DNA of 64,000 nucleotides. Origin: Anaerocolumna sp. MB42-C2 (GTDB lineage: Bacteria > Bacillota > Clostridia > Lachnospirales > Lachnospiraceae). Each line of letters begins with the position of its first letter. Within the stretch, counting starts at the first letter, position 1. Under the pieces are notes generated by a model, which saw nothing but the letters and a program-made list of their open reading frames with translations, was not told where the DNA came from and searched no databases. This document shows, one piece after another, positions 16,135-25,434 of the stretch. The DNA lies in assembly GCF_030913705.1 (NCBI RefSeq), contig NZ_CP133190.1, positions 6,326,001 through 6,390,000 of the forward strand. The letters are read 5' to 3'. The translations under genes and the position numbers were made by a program.

Positions 16135-17907
16135 ATGAAAAAAGTAAAAGCAAAGTACAAAAAAGCCGGTAAACAAATAGGACAGGGCGGGATAAAAATA
16201 AGAGGAATCAACTATTACCGGAATAAATTTTTAAATTTATCCATCTATAAAAGATTAAATCTGACCTTTTTATACATAGGATTTATTGCTTTACTTATTG
16301 TGACAATTGGTATAATTAATATGAAGATAATTGATAGTAAATTAAATCGGTTTTATGAGGGACCTTATACGGTTGAGGAAAATGTTCTAAGGTCGCAGGT
16401 AGCCATGAAAAATATAGAAAATAATATTTATAAGGCTTATATGACTAAAAAAGAGGAACTGTGCAAAAAGTATATTGAAGCTTCAGAGGAGGAATACGAT
16501 ACATTAGAGTTAAGTGTTACTAAATTATCAGATGCCTTAAGTTTACTTAAAAATGATAATATAGAAACGGTTAATAATTTAAAATTAGAATTTGAGAAAG
16601 GTAACCGGTATCGAAGCCAGATATTAGAGAGCGCCAATTCCTTTGATCAGGATAAAATATATAATATCTATAAAAATGATTATGTTCCTATACTGGATCA
16701 TATTGTTACAGAACTGAGTGATATTGAAAGTAATTTTGTAATCTATGGTAAAGATTATATGAAACAGTCGGACCAGACTGTTAGTATAAGTATAGTTGTA
16801 TTTATTCTTTTAATTCTTACAGGAGCGGGCAGCTGCATATACTTATTGAAATTAACCTTAAAAAGTATTACGGAACCTATTGTCAAACTGGAGAAAGCAA
16901 TGGGTTCCTTATCCAAAGGAGATTTAGGAATAGAAATTGTTAAATTCTCAGAAGATGAAATGGGAAAATTATGTGATTCTGTAATGGAAACCGTACATAA
17001 ACTTAAAAATTATATTACGGATATTACGGATACGGTAAAACAACTGGAAGAAAAAGATATGACCGTTTTTGCCTCAATTGAATATGAAGGGGATTTTAAA
17101 CCGATTCAGAATTCACTCAATAATACTGTAGTCGCGTTACGTAATATGATGCAAATAATTTCAGATACTGCAGATCAGATAATAACAGGGGCAGATCAAA
17201 TCGCTCAGACTGCCAAAATTGTTGCAGAGGGTGGAATGGAACAAATGTCCGCAATTAATCAATTGACTGAACAGATTCAACATATTGTTGTTTTAACCGG
17301 TAAAAATGTTAAAGATGCCGCATATATTCGTGAGTTATCTAAAAATACAGTGACTGCGGCACAACTCGGCAACAGCCATATGACAGCATTGGAACATGCA
17401 ATGGAAGCAATTGCAGAACACTCCGGTAAAATATCAAAGGTTATTCAAGTAATAGAAGCCATAGCGGAGCAGACGAATTTACTTTCCCTTAATGCTTCCA
17501 TAGAAGCTGCAAGAGCAGGTAAAACGGGAAAAGGATTTGGAGTAGTTGCTGCCGAAATAGGTAAACTAGCTTCGGAATGCAGAGATGCGGTTAGATCCAG
17601 CACAGAACTTATAAATGGTACGGTTAATGCAATCAAAGATGGGGTTTTGGTAGCGAATGAAACAGCAGATCAATTTCAACTAATTCTTACAGAATCCGAA
17701 AAAACAAACCAGGTTATGGGAAGTATAGCAGATAATTCACAAAAAGAGGAAGAAAAATTACAAGAATCAATGACATATTTAAAACAGATTGCACATATTA
17801 TTGAAACGAATTCGGCAGCTTCACAGGAAAGTTCAGCTATGAGTAATGATTTCATAAACCAGGCTGAAAAGCTTGAAAAACTGCTTCATTCTTATACTTT
17901 ATCCTGA
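16135..17907 (+). CDS. methyl-accepting chemotaxis protein, four-helix-bundle sensor
   Basis: A 590-residue chemoreceptor. After a basic N-terminus of ~35 residues there is a membrane span (~42-64), a helical extracellular domain of ~150 residues of the 4HB_MCP type (NIENNIYKAYMTKKEELCKK), a second span (~214-237), a HAMP domain (~238-290) and a long signalling coiled coil. The CheA/CheW-binding tip is EQTNLLSLNASIEAARAGKTGKGFGVVAAEIGKLA, seen here as adjoining motifs. The start has only a weak GGGA site, so the exact N-terminus is uncertain. No che genes are nearby. The ligand is unknown. Confidence 0.9.
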   Translation: MKKVKAKYKKAGKQIGQGGIKIRGINYYRNKFLNLSIYKRLNLTFLYIGFIALLIVTIGIINMKIIDSKLNRFYEGPYTVEENVLRSQVAMKNIENNIYKAYMTKKEELCKKYIEASEEEYDTLELSVTKLSDALSLLKNDNIETVNNLKLEFEKGNRYRSQILESANSFDQDKIYNIYKNDYVPILDHIVTELSDIESNFVIYGKDYMKQSDQTVSISIVVFILLILTGAGSCIYLLKLTLKSITEPIVKLEKAMGSLSKGDLGIEIVKFSEDEMGKLCDSVMETVHKLKNYITDITDTVKQLEEKDMTVFASIEYEGDFKPIQNSLNNTVVALRNMMQIISDTADQIITGADQIAQTAKIVAEGGMEQMSAINQLTEQIQHIVVLTGKNVKDAAYIRELSKNTVTAAQLGNSHMTALEHAMEAIAEHSGKISKVIQVIEAIAEQTNLLSLNASIEAARAGKTGKGFGVVAAEIGKLASECRDAVRSSTELINGTVNAIKDGVLVANETADQFQLILTESEKTNQVMGSIADNSQKEEEKLQESMTYLKQIAHIIETNSAASQESSAMSNDFINQAEKLEKLLHSYTLS

Positions 17908-18053
17908 TTAGTATAACCGGTGGAAAATGAGCTGGGTCTTATGTTAAATAAAATTGAATAATGATGAATTTTGTTGCACCTTTTTTATGCGAGAACCATA
18001 TTATTATACTGTAAGGATTATATATCCTGATCTATTCAGAAAGGAGTTTTTGC

Positions 18054-19364
18054 ATGAACGCTGATCACAATTCATCAACTTCCATATCTTCAAGTGATAA
18101 TTTAAATGTAGATAAATCTGTTGTAACAGCTGCCAGTATGGGGAATTCATGGAATCAGGGACGCTCATCCGGCCCGTCAAACCAATGCCCGCCGGATTCC
18201 CCAAGACCCCCATATCCACCATGTCCTCCGGAACCGCCATGGCCGCCATGTCCACCCGGACCTCCGGGACCTCCAGGACCACCAGGACCGCCCGGACATC
18301 CAGGCCCGCAAGGCCCGCAAGGTCCACAAGGATTAATTGGTCCTATGGGACCTAGAGGCCCGGCAGGCCCGGCAGGTCCTCCCGGTCAACAAGGTCCGGC
18401 AGGAGCAACGGGAGCAACGGGAGCAACCGGTCCGGCAGGATCACCAGGTCCAATCGGTCCAACCGGCCCGCAGGGAGAACAAGGTCCTATTGGTTTAACG
18501 GGAGCAACAGGAGCAACCGGTGCTGTGGGCCCGGCAGGCCCTCAAGGTGAAGCAGGTCCTGCAGGTCCGACAGGAATTCCAGGTCCGGCAGGTCCAGCAG
18601 GCCCAGCAGGAGCAACCGGCCCGGCAGGCCCACAGGGTGAAGCAGGTCCGGCAGGAGCTACAGGGGCGACAGGAGCAACCGGTCCAGTAGGCCCAATTGG
18701 TCCAATCGGACCTGCAGGTCCGGCAGGTCCGGCAGGAGCAACCGGCCCAGTAGGTCCAATTGGTCCGGCAGGACCTCCAGGAGCAACGGGAGCAACCGGC
18801 CCAGTAGGTCCAATTGGTCCGGCAGGACCTCCAGGTGCAACGGGAGCGACCGGTCCGGCAGGCCCAGTAGGTCCTATCGGTCCAGCAGGCCCAACGGGAG
18901 CAACCGGCCCAGTAGGTCCGGCAGGACCTCCAGGACCTCCAGGACCGGCAGGTGGTTTAACGAGTTATGTATATCGTTACAGTACTGACCCGTCCATTAC
19001 AATCCTTGGAGGAGATGATTTCACTTTTGCAAGCGGTAATGTACCGGCAGTACCAACAGGTATAACTCTTCCAAATGCTACAGAAACTATTTTAACAGAA
19101 CCGGGTTTTTATCTGGTATCCTTTACTGCAGATGTTATTGGAGCTTTAACTTCAATATCCATTAATTTAAATGGTACACCAGTTCCCGGCGGAACGGCAG
19201 GAGCTTTTGCTGCTACCAATATTATTGAAATTAGTGCTATTATACAGGTTACTCAAGCTCCGGCAATTCTTACCATATCAAATAATTCATTTGCGACCAT
19301 CGGATTCCCGATTCTTGCACCGGGCAGTGTAGTAAGTTCCTTATATATTTTGAAATTAGCATAA
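18054..19364 (+). CDS. collagen-like repeat protein with C-terminal globular domain (BclA-like)
   Basis: A 436-residue surface-type protein. Residues 1-40 are Ser/Asn-rich; residues ~45-66 are proline-rich with spaced Cys (PPYPPCPPEPPWPPCPPG). Residues ~67-302 form about 78 uninterrupted Gly-X-Y triplets, mostly GPAGPAGATGATGP-type. Residues ~303-436 form a beta-rich domain resembling the C-terminal trimerising domain of BclA-type exosporium proteins. There is no signal peptide, which fits spore-surface proteins made in the mother cell. The start follows AAAGGAG. The repeat DNA is much more GC-rich than its surroundings because of Gly/Pro/Ala codons. A spore coat or exosporium location is inferred. 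Confidence 0.88.
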   Translation: MNADHNSSTSISSSDNLNVDKSVVTAASMGNSWNQGRSSGPSNQCPPDSPRPPYPPCPPEPPWPPCPPGPPGPPGPPGPPGHPGPQGPQGPQGLIGPMGPRGPAGPAGPPGQQGPAGATGATGATGPAGSPGPIGPTGPQGEQGPIGLTGATGATGAVGPAGPQGEAGPAGPTGIPGPAGPAGPAGATGPAGPQGEAGPAGATGATGATGPVGPIGPIGPAGPAGPAGATGPVGPIGPAGPPGATGATGPVGPIGPAGPPGATGATGPAGPVGPIGPAGPTGATGPVGPAGPPGPPGPAGGLTSYVYRYSTDPSITILGGDDFTFASGNVPAVPTGITLPNATETILTEPGFYLVSFTADVIGALTSISINLNGTPVPGGTAGAFAATNIIEISAIIQVTQAPAILTISNNSFATIGFPILAPGSVVSSLYILKLA

Positions 19365-19380
19365 TAAGTTTAGACAGAGG

Positions 19381-19418
19381 AGGGCTGTTGCTAAATTTTT
19401 AGCAGCAGCCCTGTTTTT
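19381..19418 (+). terminator. terminator of the collagen-like gene
   Basis: AGGGCTGTTGCTA (19381-19393) pairs with TAGCAGCAGCCCT (19400-19412), followed by GTTTTTATT. Confidence 0.88.
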
Positions 19419-19422
19419 ATTC

Positions 19423-19470
19423 TTGACAAGAAAAGATAGTAGGAGTAAAGTAATATATACTAGTATACAA
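19423..19470 (+). promoter_or_regulatory. promoter and GntR-type operator of the uxuA operon
   Basis: TTGACA (19423-19428) and a weak -10 TAAAGT (19446-19451) are followed by the 12-base perfect palindrome TATACTAGTATA (19456-19467). The overlapping TAGTATACAA (19461-19470) fits the TNGT-n-ACNA form bound by FadR-type GntR regulators. The regulator is encoded two genes downstream. Confidence 0.6.
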
Positions 19471-19492
19471 GATAAAAACGGAGGATATTATA

Positions 19493-20581
19493 ATGAATAT
19501 GACATTACGTTGGTTTGGAAGCAGATTTGATTCTGTTACCCTGAAACAAATAAGGCAAATACCCGGAGTTACGGGGGTAATAACAACTTTATATGATATA
19601 CCCGCAGGAGAGGTATGGCCTTTCGAAAAAATTTTGGAACTGAAAAATGAAGTTATGGCTAGTGGACTTGAAATAGCCGGGATAGAAAGTGTTAATATTC
19701 ATGATGCTATTAAAATCGGCCTTCCGGAAAAGGAAAAATATATCGATAATTATATTACAACCTTAGAAAACCTGGGAAAAGCAGATATACATATGGTCTG
19801 CTATAATTTTATGCCGGTTTTTGACTGGACTCGTTCTGATCTGGCCAAAATGAGACCGGATGGTTCTACGGTATTATCTTATGACCAGGATTTAATTGAC
19901 AAAATTGATCCGGAGAAATTATTCGGACAGATAGACGGCAAGAGTAATGGTTTTATACTTCCTGGCTGGGAGCCAGAACGTCTGACACATGTAAAAGAAT
20001 TATTTGAATTGTATAAAGGTGTAGATAATGAGCTGCTGTTTTCTAATTTAATATATTTCTTAAGAAGAATACAGCCTGTATGTGAAAAATACAATATAAT
20101 GATGGCAATTCATCCGGATGATCCTGCATGGCCGGTCTTTAATCTGCCTAGAATCATAACCAATAAAGAAAATGTAATAAGGTTGTTAAATACGGTTGAT
20201 GCTGAATTTAACGGACTTACATTATGTACCGGTTCATATGGCTCCAATCCTAACAATGATATATGCGGAATTATTCGTGCGGCAAAAGGCAGGATTCATT
20301 TTGCACACGTAAGAAATTTAATTCACCATGCTCCGGGCAAATTTGATGAAGCAGCACATCTGTCAAGTGATGGTTCTTTTGATATGTATGAAATAATGAG
20401 AACTTTATATGAAGTTGGATATGATGGCCCGATTCGCCCTGATCACGGACGTGCTATCTGGGATGAGGTAGCTATGCCTGGATATGGTCTGTATGACAGG
20501 GCTTTAGGTGCATCCTATTTAAACGGATTATGGGAAGCAATTGATAAGAACGATAAGAATAATAAAAAGTCTGTTAACTAA
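19493..20581 (+). CDS. uxuA: mannonate dehydratase
   Basis: Dehydrates D-mannonate to 2-keto-3-deoxygluconate in hexuronate (glucuronate) breakdown. The 362-residue protein begins MTLRWFG, the usual UxuA start, and contains CYNFMPVFDWTRSDL and MMAIHPDDPAWPVFNLPRII, with conserved metal-binding Cys, His and Asp residues in ALCTGSYGSNPNNDI-like and HFAHVRN segments. The start follows CGGAGGATATTATA. It leads a three-gene operon with uxuB and a GntR regulator, each separated by 26-40 bases. Confidence 0.95.
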   Translation: MNMTLRWFGSRFDSVTLKQIRQIPGVTGVITTLYDIPAGEVWPFEKILELKNEVMASGLEIAGIESVNIHDAIKIGLPEKEKYIDNYITTLENLGKADIHMVCYNFMPVFDWTRSDLAKMRPDGSTVLSYDQDLIDKIDPEKLFGQIDGKSNGFILPGWEPERLTHVKELFELYKGVDNELLFSNLIYFLRRIQPVCEKYNIMMAIHPDDPAWPVFNLPRIITNKENVIRLLNTVDAEFNGLTLCTGSYGSNPNNDICGIIRAAKGRIHFAHVRNLIHHAPGKFDEAAHLSSDGSFDMYEIMRTLYEVGYDGPIRPDHGRAIWDEVAMPGYGLYDRALGASYLNGLWEAIDKNDKNNKKSVN

Positions 20582-20607
20582 ATATTGGTATCAAAAGGGG
20601 TAAACAT

Positions 20608-22215
20608 ATGAGATTAAAACAGAGTGAATTAAGAATTACGTCAGAATGGGAAGAAAAAGGATTTGAACTTCCCAAATTTAACCGTGATAAAATGATAGAA
20701 CAGACCTTAAAAAATCCGGAGTGGATTCATTTTGGTGCAGGTAATATTTTTCGTGCTTTTCCGGCAGCAGTATGCCAGGAGCTTCTGAATAAAGGAATAT
20801 TAAAGTCCGGAATCATTGTAGCGGAGGGTTTTGATTATGAAATTATTGAGAAAAGTTATAGGACATATGATAACTTAAGTTTGCTTGTAACATTAAAACC
20901 TGACGGTAACCTGGCTAAGAAAGTGGTTGGTAGTGTGGCAGAATCCCTTTGTATGGATACAGAGAATAAGACCGATTGGAACCGCTTGACAAAAATCTTT
21001 AAAAATCCCGGTTTAAAAATAGTTTCCTTTACCATTACGGAAAAGGGTTACAGTTTAAAAAATGATAAACAGGAATTTATCCCAAGCGTGTTAGAGGACT
21101 TTAAACATGATCCTGCTCAGGCAGTCAGCTATATCGGGAAATTAACTGCATTATTATATGAGAGATATCTTGCTGACAGATTACCTTTAACTTTAGTCAG
21201 TATGGATAACTGTTCCCATAATGGAACCAGGCTTTTTGAAGCTGTTACGACTTTTGCAGATAAATGGGTCGAGAATGGTATGGTAGAAGAGGGGTTTAAT
21301 AACTATGTCCGGGAGAATATTTCATATCCCTGGTCAATGATCGATAAAATTACGCCAAGGCCCTCGGAATCAGTAATTCATATGCTGGAGGCGGTCGGAT
21401 TTGAAGATACTTCGGTAGTTATTACAGCAAAAAATACATATGTTGCTCCGTTTGTAAATGCAGAAGAACCGCAATACCTTGTTATCGAAGATAACTTTAA
21501 AAACGGAAGATTACCTTTAGAACAAGGCGGAATTATTTTTACTAATAAAGAAATTGTAGATAAAGTTGAAAAGATGAAAGTATGTACCTGTTTAAATCCC
21601 CTGCATACCTCCTTGGCTATCTTCGGCTGTTTATTATCTTATGATAAAATTTCAGATGAAATGAAAGATAAAGAACTGTCAGCGTTAATAAATAAAATAG
21701 GGTATGTTGAGGGAATGCCGGTGGTATCTAATCCGGGAATTATAAACCCGGAAGCTTTTCTTAAGGAGGTTTTAAGTGTCAGATTTCCAAATCCCTTTAT
21801 GCCCGATACACCACAGAGAATTGCCTGTGATACTTCCCAGAAGCTGGCCATCAGGTTTGGGGAAACGATGAAAGCATACATTGAAAATGAACATTTGAAT
21901 GTAGAGAATCTGACATTTATTCCATTAGTATTAGCCGGTTGGCTTAGGTACCTTTGTGGTATTGATGATCAGGGAAAGCCGTTCACCTATAGTCCTGATC
22001 CTATGCTTTCTGATTTAACACCGGTTATGGAACAGATTAAATTAGGGGATAAAGAGGGAATTCATGAAATAGTGAAAGGAATACTTAGCAATAAATCTAT
22101 ATTCGGAATTGATTTATATGAAGCAGGTCTGGGTTATAAGGTGGAAAGCTTTTTTACTGAACTAATACAGGGACCTGGAGCCGTTCGGAATACACTTAAA
22201 AAGTATCTTGACTAG
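20608..22215 (+). CDS. uxuB: fructuronate reductase (mannitol dehydrogenase family)
   Basis: An NADH-dependent oxidoreductase of 535 residues that interconverts D-fructuronate and D-mannonate, the step before UxuA. The dinucleotide-binding start is WIHFGAGNIFRAF (residues ~39-51), and the catalytic Lys lies in the long-chain polyol dehydrogenase segment VCTCLNPLHTSLAIFG/KITPRPS. Long-chain mannitol dehydrogenases share this fold; the position beside uxuA selects fructuronate as the likely substrate. The start follows AAAAGGGG. Isomerase uxaC is not in the window. Confidence 0.9.
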   Translation: MRLKQSELRITSEWEEKGFELPKFNRDKMIEQTLKNPEWIHFGAGNIFRAFPAAVCQELLNKGILKSGIIVAEGFDYEIIEKSYRTYDNLSLLVTLKPDGNLAKKVVGSVAESLCMDTENKTDWNRLTKIFKNPGLKIVSFTITEKGYSLKNDKQEFIPSVLEDFKHDPAQAVSYIGKLTALLYERYLADRLPLTLVSMDNCSHNGTRLFEAVTTFADKWVENGMVEEGFNNYVRENISYPWSMIDKITPRPSESVIHMLEAVGFEDTSVVITAKNTYVAPFVNAEEPQYLVIEDNFKNGRLPLEQGGIIFTNKEIVDKVEKMKVCTCLNPLHTSLAIFGCLLSYDKISDEMKDKELSALINKIGYVEGMPVVSNPGIINPEAFLKEVLSVRFPNPFMPDTPQRIACDTSQKLAIRFGETMKAYIENEHLNVENLTFIPLVLAGWLRYLCGIDDQGKPFTYSPDPMLSDLTPVMEQIKLGDKEGIHEIVKGILSNKSIFGIDLYEAGLGYKVESFFTELIQGPGAVRNTLKKYLD

Positions 22216-22254
22216 CTGGTTCTTTTATAATAACATGAATTCGGAGGGAATATC

Positions 22255-22938
22255 ATGTACATTTTGGAAAGAAACGGCAAAGAAACAGCAAGGGAATATG
22301 CTTACAGGGTTATAAAATATAATATTATTTCATTAGATCTTGTTCCCGGCAGTATGGTTAGCGAAAATGAGCTGGCAGAAGAGATGGGTATCAGCAGAAC
22401 TCCCGTCAGAGAAGCTCTGATTGAATTAAGTAAACTTAAAGTAGTTGAAATATATCCTCAAAGAGGAAGTTTCATTTCCCTGATTGACAATCAGTTAGTT
22501 GATGAAGCAAGATTTGTCAGATTAATTTTAGAACAGGCGATGGTTGAAACAGCTTGTGATAATGCAGATGATACTAATTTTCTTGCTTTGGATGAAAACC
22601 TTAGATTACAGGATTTTTATCTGGAACACAATGCAAAAGACAAATTGCTTCAGTTAGATAACGAATTTCATGAATTGTTGTTTTTAATCAGTAATAAGCA
22701 GTTTACGTATGATTTATTAGGTGGTATGATGACTCATTTTGACAGGGTGAGGAGATTAAGTCTTTCTGTAATAAAAGATTCCAAGAATATCTCGGACCAC
22801 CGTAGTTTAGTCAATGCTATCAGAAAAAAAGATAAAGAATCAGCTAAAAGTATCATTACAAAACATTTAACCAGATATAAATTAGATGAAGAAGAATTAA
22901 AGAAACAATATCCGGATTACTTTAAAAATAACAAATAA
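22255..22938 (+). CDS. GntR/FadR-family regulator of hexuronate genes
   Basis: A 227-residue regulator. The N-terminal winged helix contains SENELAEEMGISRTPVREAL (residues 36-55), and residues ~90-215 are an all-helical FCD ligand-binding domain with spaced His and Asp metal ligands. It is the last gene of the uxuAB operon. A palindrome of the right type sits at the operon promoter (19456-19470), so local autoregulation by a hexuronate or its product is inferred. The start follows CGGAGGGAATATC. Confidence 0.9.
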   Translation: MYILERNGKETAREYAYRVIKYNIISLDLVPGSMVSENELAEEMGISRTPVREALIELSKLKVVEIYPQRGSFISLIDNQLVDEARFVRLILEQAMVETACDNADDTNFLALDENLRLQDFYLEHNAKDKLLQLDNEFHELLFLISNKQFTYDLLGGMMTHFDRVRRLSLSVIKDSKNISDHRSLVNAIRKKDKESAKSIITKHLTRYKLDEEELKKQYPDYFKNNK

Positions 22939-22942
22939 AAAT

Positions 22943-22980
22943 GGGGCTGCCGCAATAATAAAACCTGTTGCGTCAGCCCC
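22943..22980 (-). terminator. terminator between convergent gntR and rsgI
   Basis: GGGGCTG-C-CGCAA pairs with TTGCG-T-CAGCCCC. On the minus strand ATTTTTATTT follows, so it best serves the rsgI transcript; on the plus strand it has no T-run. Confidence 0.8.
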
Positions 22981-23046
22981 TATGTAATAGGAAGAAAAAT
23001 AAATATTTTATTAGGTGAGCTGGGGAGTATTATTTAAAATGACTTC

Positions 23047-24462
23047 CTAATTACCTTTTGATTTATTGCTTTTATTCTCTGATTTAGAATCATTTTTATC
23101 AGATTTTGATACTGAGGAAGATTTTGTATCTTCTTTAAAATCTTTATTATCTTTATTTGCTGAGCTTTCAACTGATAATTCCTGATTAATATCACCACTA
23201 ACGGATTTACTTGCGACAGAAGACTTGTCCTTATTTATAGACTCTTTTTCCGCAGTTTCTTTAGCTTTATCAGCTTCTTTTTCCGCAGCTTCTTTAGCTT
23301 TATCAGCTTTTGTTTCCGCAGCTTCCTTAGCTTTATCGACTTCTTTTTCTGCAGTTTCTTTAGCTTTTTTTGAATCCTTATTTATTTTGGAAGTTTCTCT
23401 TGCAGATGCGGCAGTTATTTTTTCTGTCTCTTTTGAAGTTTTGGAAATTTCTTTTGCAGCAGTTTTATCCGCTTTCTTTTTATCCTTAGCAGCTTTCTCG
23501 GCAGCTTTTTGTTCGGCAGTTTTTTCTGCCTCTATGGAAACATCTTCAGAATCGGTTTCATCAGTAATTAATACTGCTTCTGAATTTGAATCAAAGGCAT
23601 TAGCAATGGCAGATGTTTCATCCGTAGTTTCAGTGGTATTACCATCTTCTGAATCAGTGGTTTCCTTCTCCGATGCAGAACCGCTTTCTGCAGTTATCTG
23701 CCCGTCTGTAACAGATATGTCTGCTTTAGCAGCCTTTTTATTCGCTTTAATGGCACTCATTATTTCTTTTACTGGTTTATTCAGCCATTCTTCCAAAACT
23801 ATGCTGTCCGGATTTTCAGAACTTGCAATTAATTTTTGGACAAGATTTAATTTTCCGGGAGTTACTCCTAATTTGGCTGCTTCTTTTACTCGTTCCAATC
23901 CAACACTGATTGCTTCTACTTCAACAACTTTATCGGTTTCCTTTAGGGTTTTTTCAACACTTTCTTTAAGGTCCTCAGCCATTTCCTCGGATTTATCATT
24001 ATTTTCACCGGCAGTGGTAATAACAAGACCACCCTCCGCAGTTACGTCGAAATATCCCTCTTCAGCAATTTGGCCAACTGTTGAGGTTAAAGCCTGATTT
24101 ATTGTTTGGTTTTCTAAATCACTTAGCTGTATTTCTTTCAGGATTTCTTCACCGTCATCATTTACAGCCTTAACACGTAATACACGGTCAAAGCGGTTTA
24201 CTGTAAATTGGATGGATGGATTTACATCAAGACTCACGTAGGTATAAGGACTGGCATATGCAAAGCCGCCACTAAGACCGAGTAAAACTAAGACTGTGGC
24301 CGCAGCACAGGCTGCGAATTTTTTCGTTTTGAATATTGTATTTTTTTTCAGTTCAATCACCTGCCCAATCGTATAATTATGGTTTTTAATTTTCGTTATA
24401 CAGCCATCATCAGTCAGGATTGCTGCAAAGTCATCTCTAATTTCTACAACAACGGATTTCAT
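23047..24462 (-). CDS. rsgI: anti-sigma factor RsgI with a long charged low-complexity tail
   Basis: A 471-residue membrane protein that holds SigI inactive. Residues 1-48 are the cytosolic RsgI N-terminal domain, ~49-70 the membrane span (FAACAAATVLVLLGLSGGFA), and ~71-230 the conserved extracellular part. VSLDVNPSIQF contains Asn81-Pro82, the position where RsgI proteins are known to self-cleave. From ~255 on, the protein is Ser/Thr/Asp-rich and then repeats KEAAEKEADKAKETA-type units, ending in Asp/Lys/Ser. No carbohydrate-binding module is seen, unlike cellulosome-linked RsgI proteins. The ATG overlaps the sigI stop (ATGA). Confidence 0.88.
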   Translation of the reverse strand: MKSVVVEIRDDFAAILTDDGCITKIKNHNYTIGQVIELKKNTIFKTKKFAACAAATVLVLLGLSGGFAYASPYTYVSLDVNPSIQFTVNRFDRVLRVKAVNDDGEEILKEIQLSDLENQTINQALTSTVGQIAEEGYFDVTAEGGLVITTAGENNDKSEEMAEDLKESVEKTLKETDKVVEVEAISVGLERVKEAAKLGVTPGKLNLVQKLIASSENPDSIVLEEWLNKPVKEIMSAIKANKKAAKADISVTDGQITAESGSASEKETTDSEDGNTTETTDETSAIANAFDSNSEAVLITDETDSEDVSIEAEKTAEQKAAEKAAKDKKKADKTAAKEISKTSKETEKITAASARETSKINKDSKKAKETAEKEVDKAKEAAETKADKAKEAAEKEADKAKETAEKESINKDKSSVASKSVSGDINQELSVESSANKDNKDFKEDTKSSSVSKSDKNDSKSENKSNKSKGN

Positions 24463-25178
24463 TTACCAATCTCCTCTCTGATGTATAGCAGATATTCTGC
24501 TAGGTGTGGATACTCTCCGGATAGTATCTCTACTGCTGCTATTATATACTTTCGGTGTCGTTCTAATAATTTTCGGGGTACTTTTGTATTTTTTTCAATA
24601 ATTTTTAGTGGTAATTGTTTTGTATTAAATAAGTCCTGTTTAAATAAAGGATTGCTCATAATATAAGTTATTGCTTTCGCACAGGCTGATTTTGTTTTTT
24701 GGGAATGAGGGGAGCAGTCCGTCAGTTCAAAAAAAGTAAAGCCATAATGGGATAGGGTCTCATTTGCAGCAGCTATCTCCAGTTTGAGACTGTCATCCTT
24801 TTCTACCGTAACCTGTTTTACCACAGCCAGATGTACGGAGATATTATCGGTTTCTTCCTCCGGCTCAGTTTCAAAAATAACTGGGTCCACAAATACTTCC
24901 TGCTGATATTTTTCCTGGGACCTGTAATAATCGATAAGCCGTCTTCGAATAACCAATTCAGAATAACTGTAAAAACTCCCTTTTTCAAATTGATAACCTT
25001 GTACGGCTTCAGTAAATGCATGCAAAGCAATGGACCATTCATCATCACTTTTGGTTATAAATCGGTGGGTTATTGCAGAGACACACTTTATTATGTAATA
25101 TTCATTTTGTTGTATAAAAAGGTTAAGCATATCATTGTCAGTGGATGCTTTCACTGCCATAGAATCGATTTCTCTCAA
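24459..25178 (-). CDS. sigI: RNA polymerase sigma factor SigI
   Basis: A 239-residue sigma factor of the SigI family. Its sigma-2-like region includes DEWSIALHAFTEAVQGYQFEKGSFYSYSELVIRRRLIDYYRSQ, read here as successive conserved blocks, and the C-terminal SigI-specific domain ends PRKLLERHRKYIIAAVEILS. The start is TTG at 25178, six bases after GGAGG; the next ATG (25160) has no such site. It overlaps rsgI by four bases, the universal arrangement of this pair. SigI factors answer heat or envelope/polysaccharide signals through RsgI. Confidence 0.9.
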   Translation of the reverse strand: MREIDSMAVKASTDNDMLNLFIQQNEYYIIKCVSAITHRFITKSDDEWSIALHAFTEAVQGYQFEKGSFYSYSELVIRRRLIDYYRSQEKYQQEVFVDPVIFETEPEEETDNISVHLAVVKQVTVEKDDSLKLEIAAANETLSHYGFTFFELTDCSPHSQKTKSACAKAITYIMSNPLFKQDLFNTKQLPLKIIEKNTKVPRKLLERHRKYIIAAVEILSGEYPHLAEYLLYIREEIGK

Positions 25179-25224
25179 TATAAACCTCCAAAAATGTTGT
25201 CGATTTAAGACGTTTTATTGTACA

Positions 25225-25251
25225 ACTTGTAAAATAAAATATATTACAAGT
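25225..25251. promoter_or_regulatory. inverted repeat upstream of sigI
   Basis: ACTTGTAA (25225-25232) and TTACAAGT (25244-25251), spacer 11 bases, ~50 bases before the sigI start. It could be an operator or a leader hairpin; no regulator is evident. Confidence 0.4.
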
Positions 25252-25365
25252 ATAACTTTTAATTATTCTGAAAGCAAGAGAGTATTTTTGAATGTGAATT
25301 TTTATTGAGAAAAGGTGGAAAAATGTGGTTATAATTCAGATAAAGAAATACTATTCTGTTATTTC

Positions 25366-25394
25366 TTGACAACCTGGAAAGCGTGATATATGAT
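25366..25394 (+). promoter_or_regulatory. sigma-A-type promoter of msrA
   Basis: TTGACA (25366-25371), 17-base spacer, TATGAT (25389-25394). The leader before the start codon is about 35 bases. Confidence 0.8.
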
Positions 25395-25434
25395 GCAGAC
25401 ATAAGGTTTATTTAAGAAAGAAAGGAGCATTATT

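Noticed and set aside
18658..18840. Leu/Asp/Gln-rich frame opposite the collagen repeats
   Set aside because: A shadow of the Gly-X-Y repeat DNA without a ribosome binding site.
18255..18960. Repeat DNA considered as a CRISPR or satellite array
   Set aside because: The repeats keep one open frame of Gly-X-Y codons with no conserved spacer structure, so they are coding.
23225..24097. 290-codon Ser/Ala/Leu-rich frame opposite rsgI
   Set aside because: Arises from the complement of the Lys/Ala/Glu repeats; rsgI is clearly the gene and overlaps sigI as expected.
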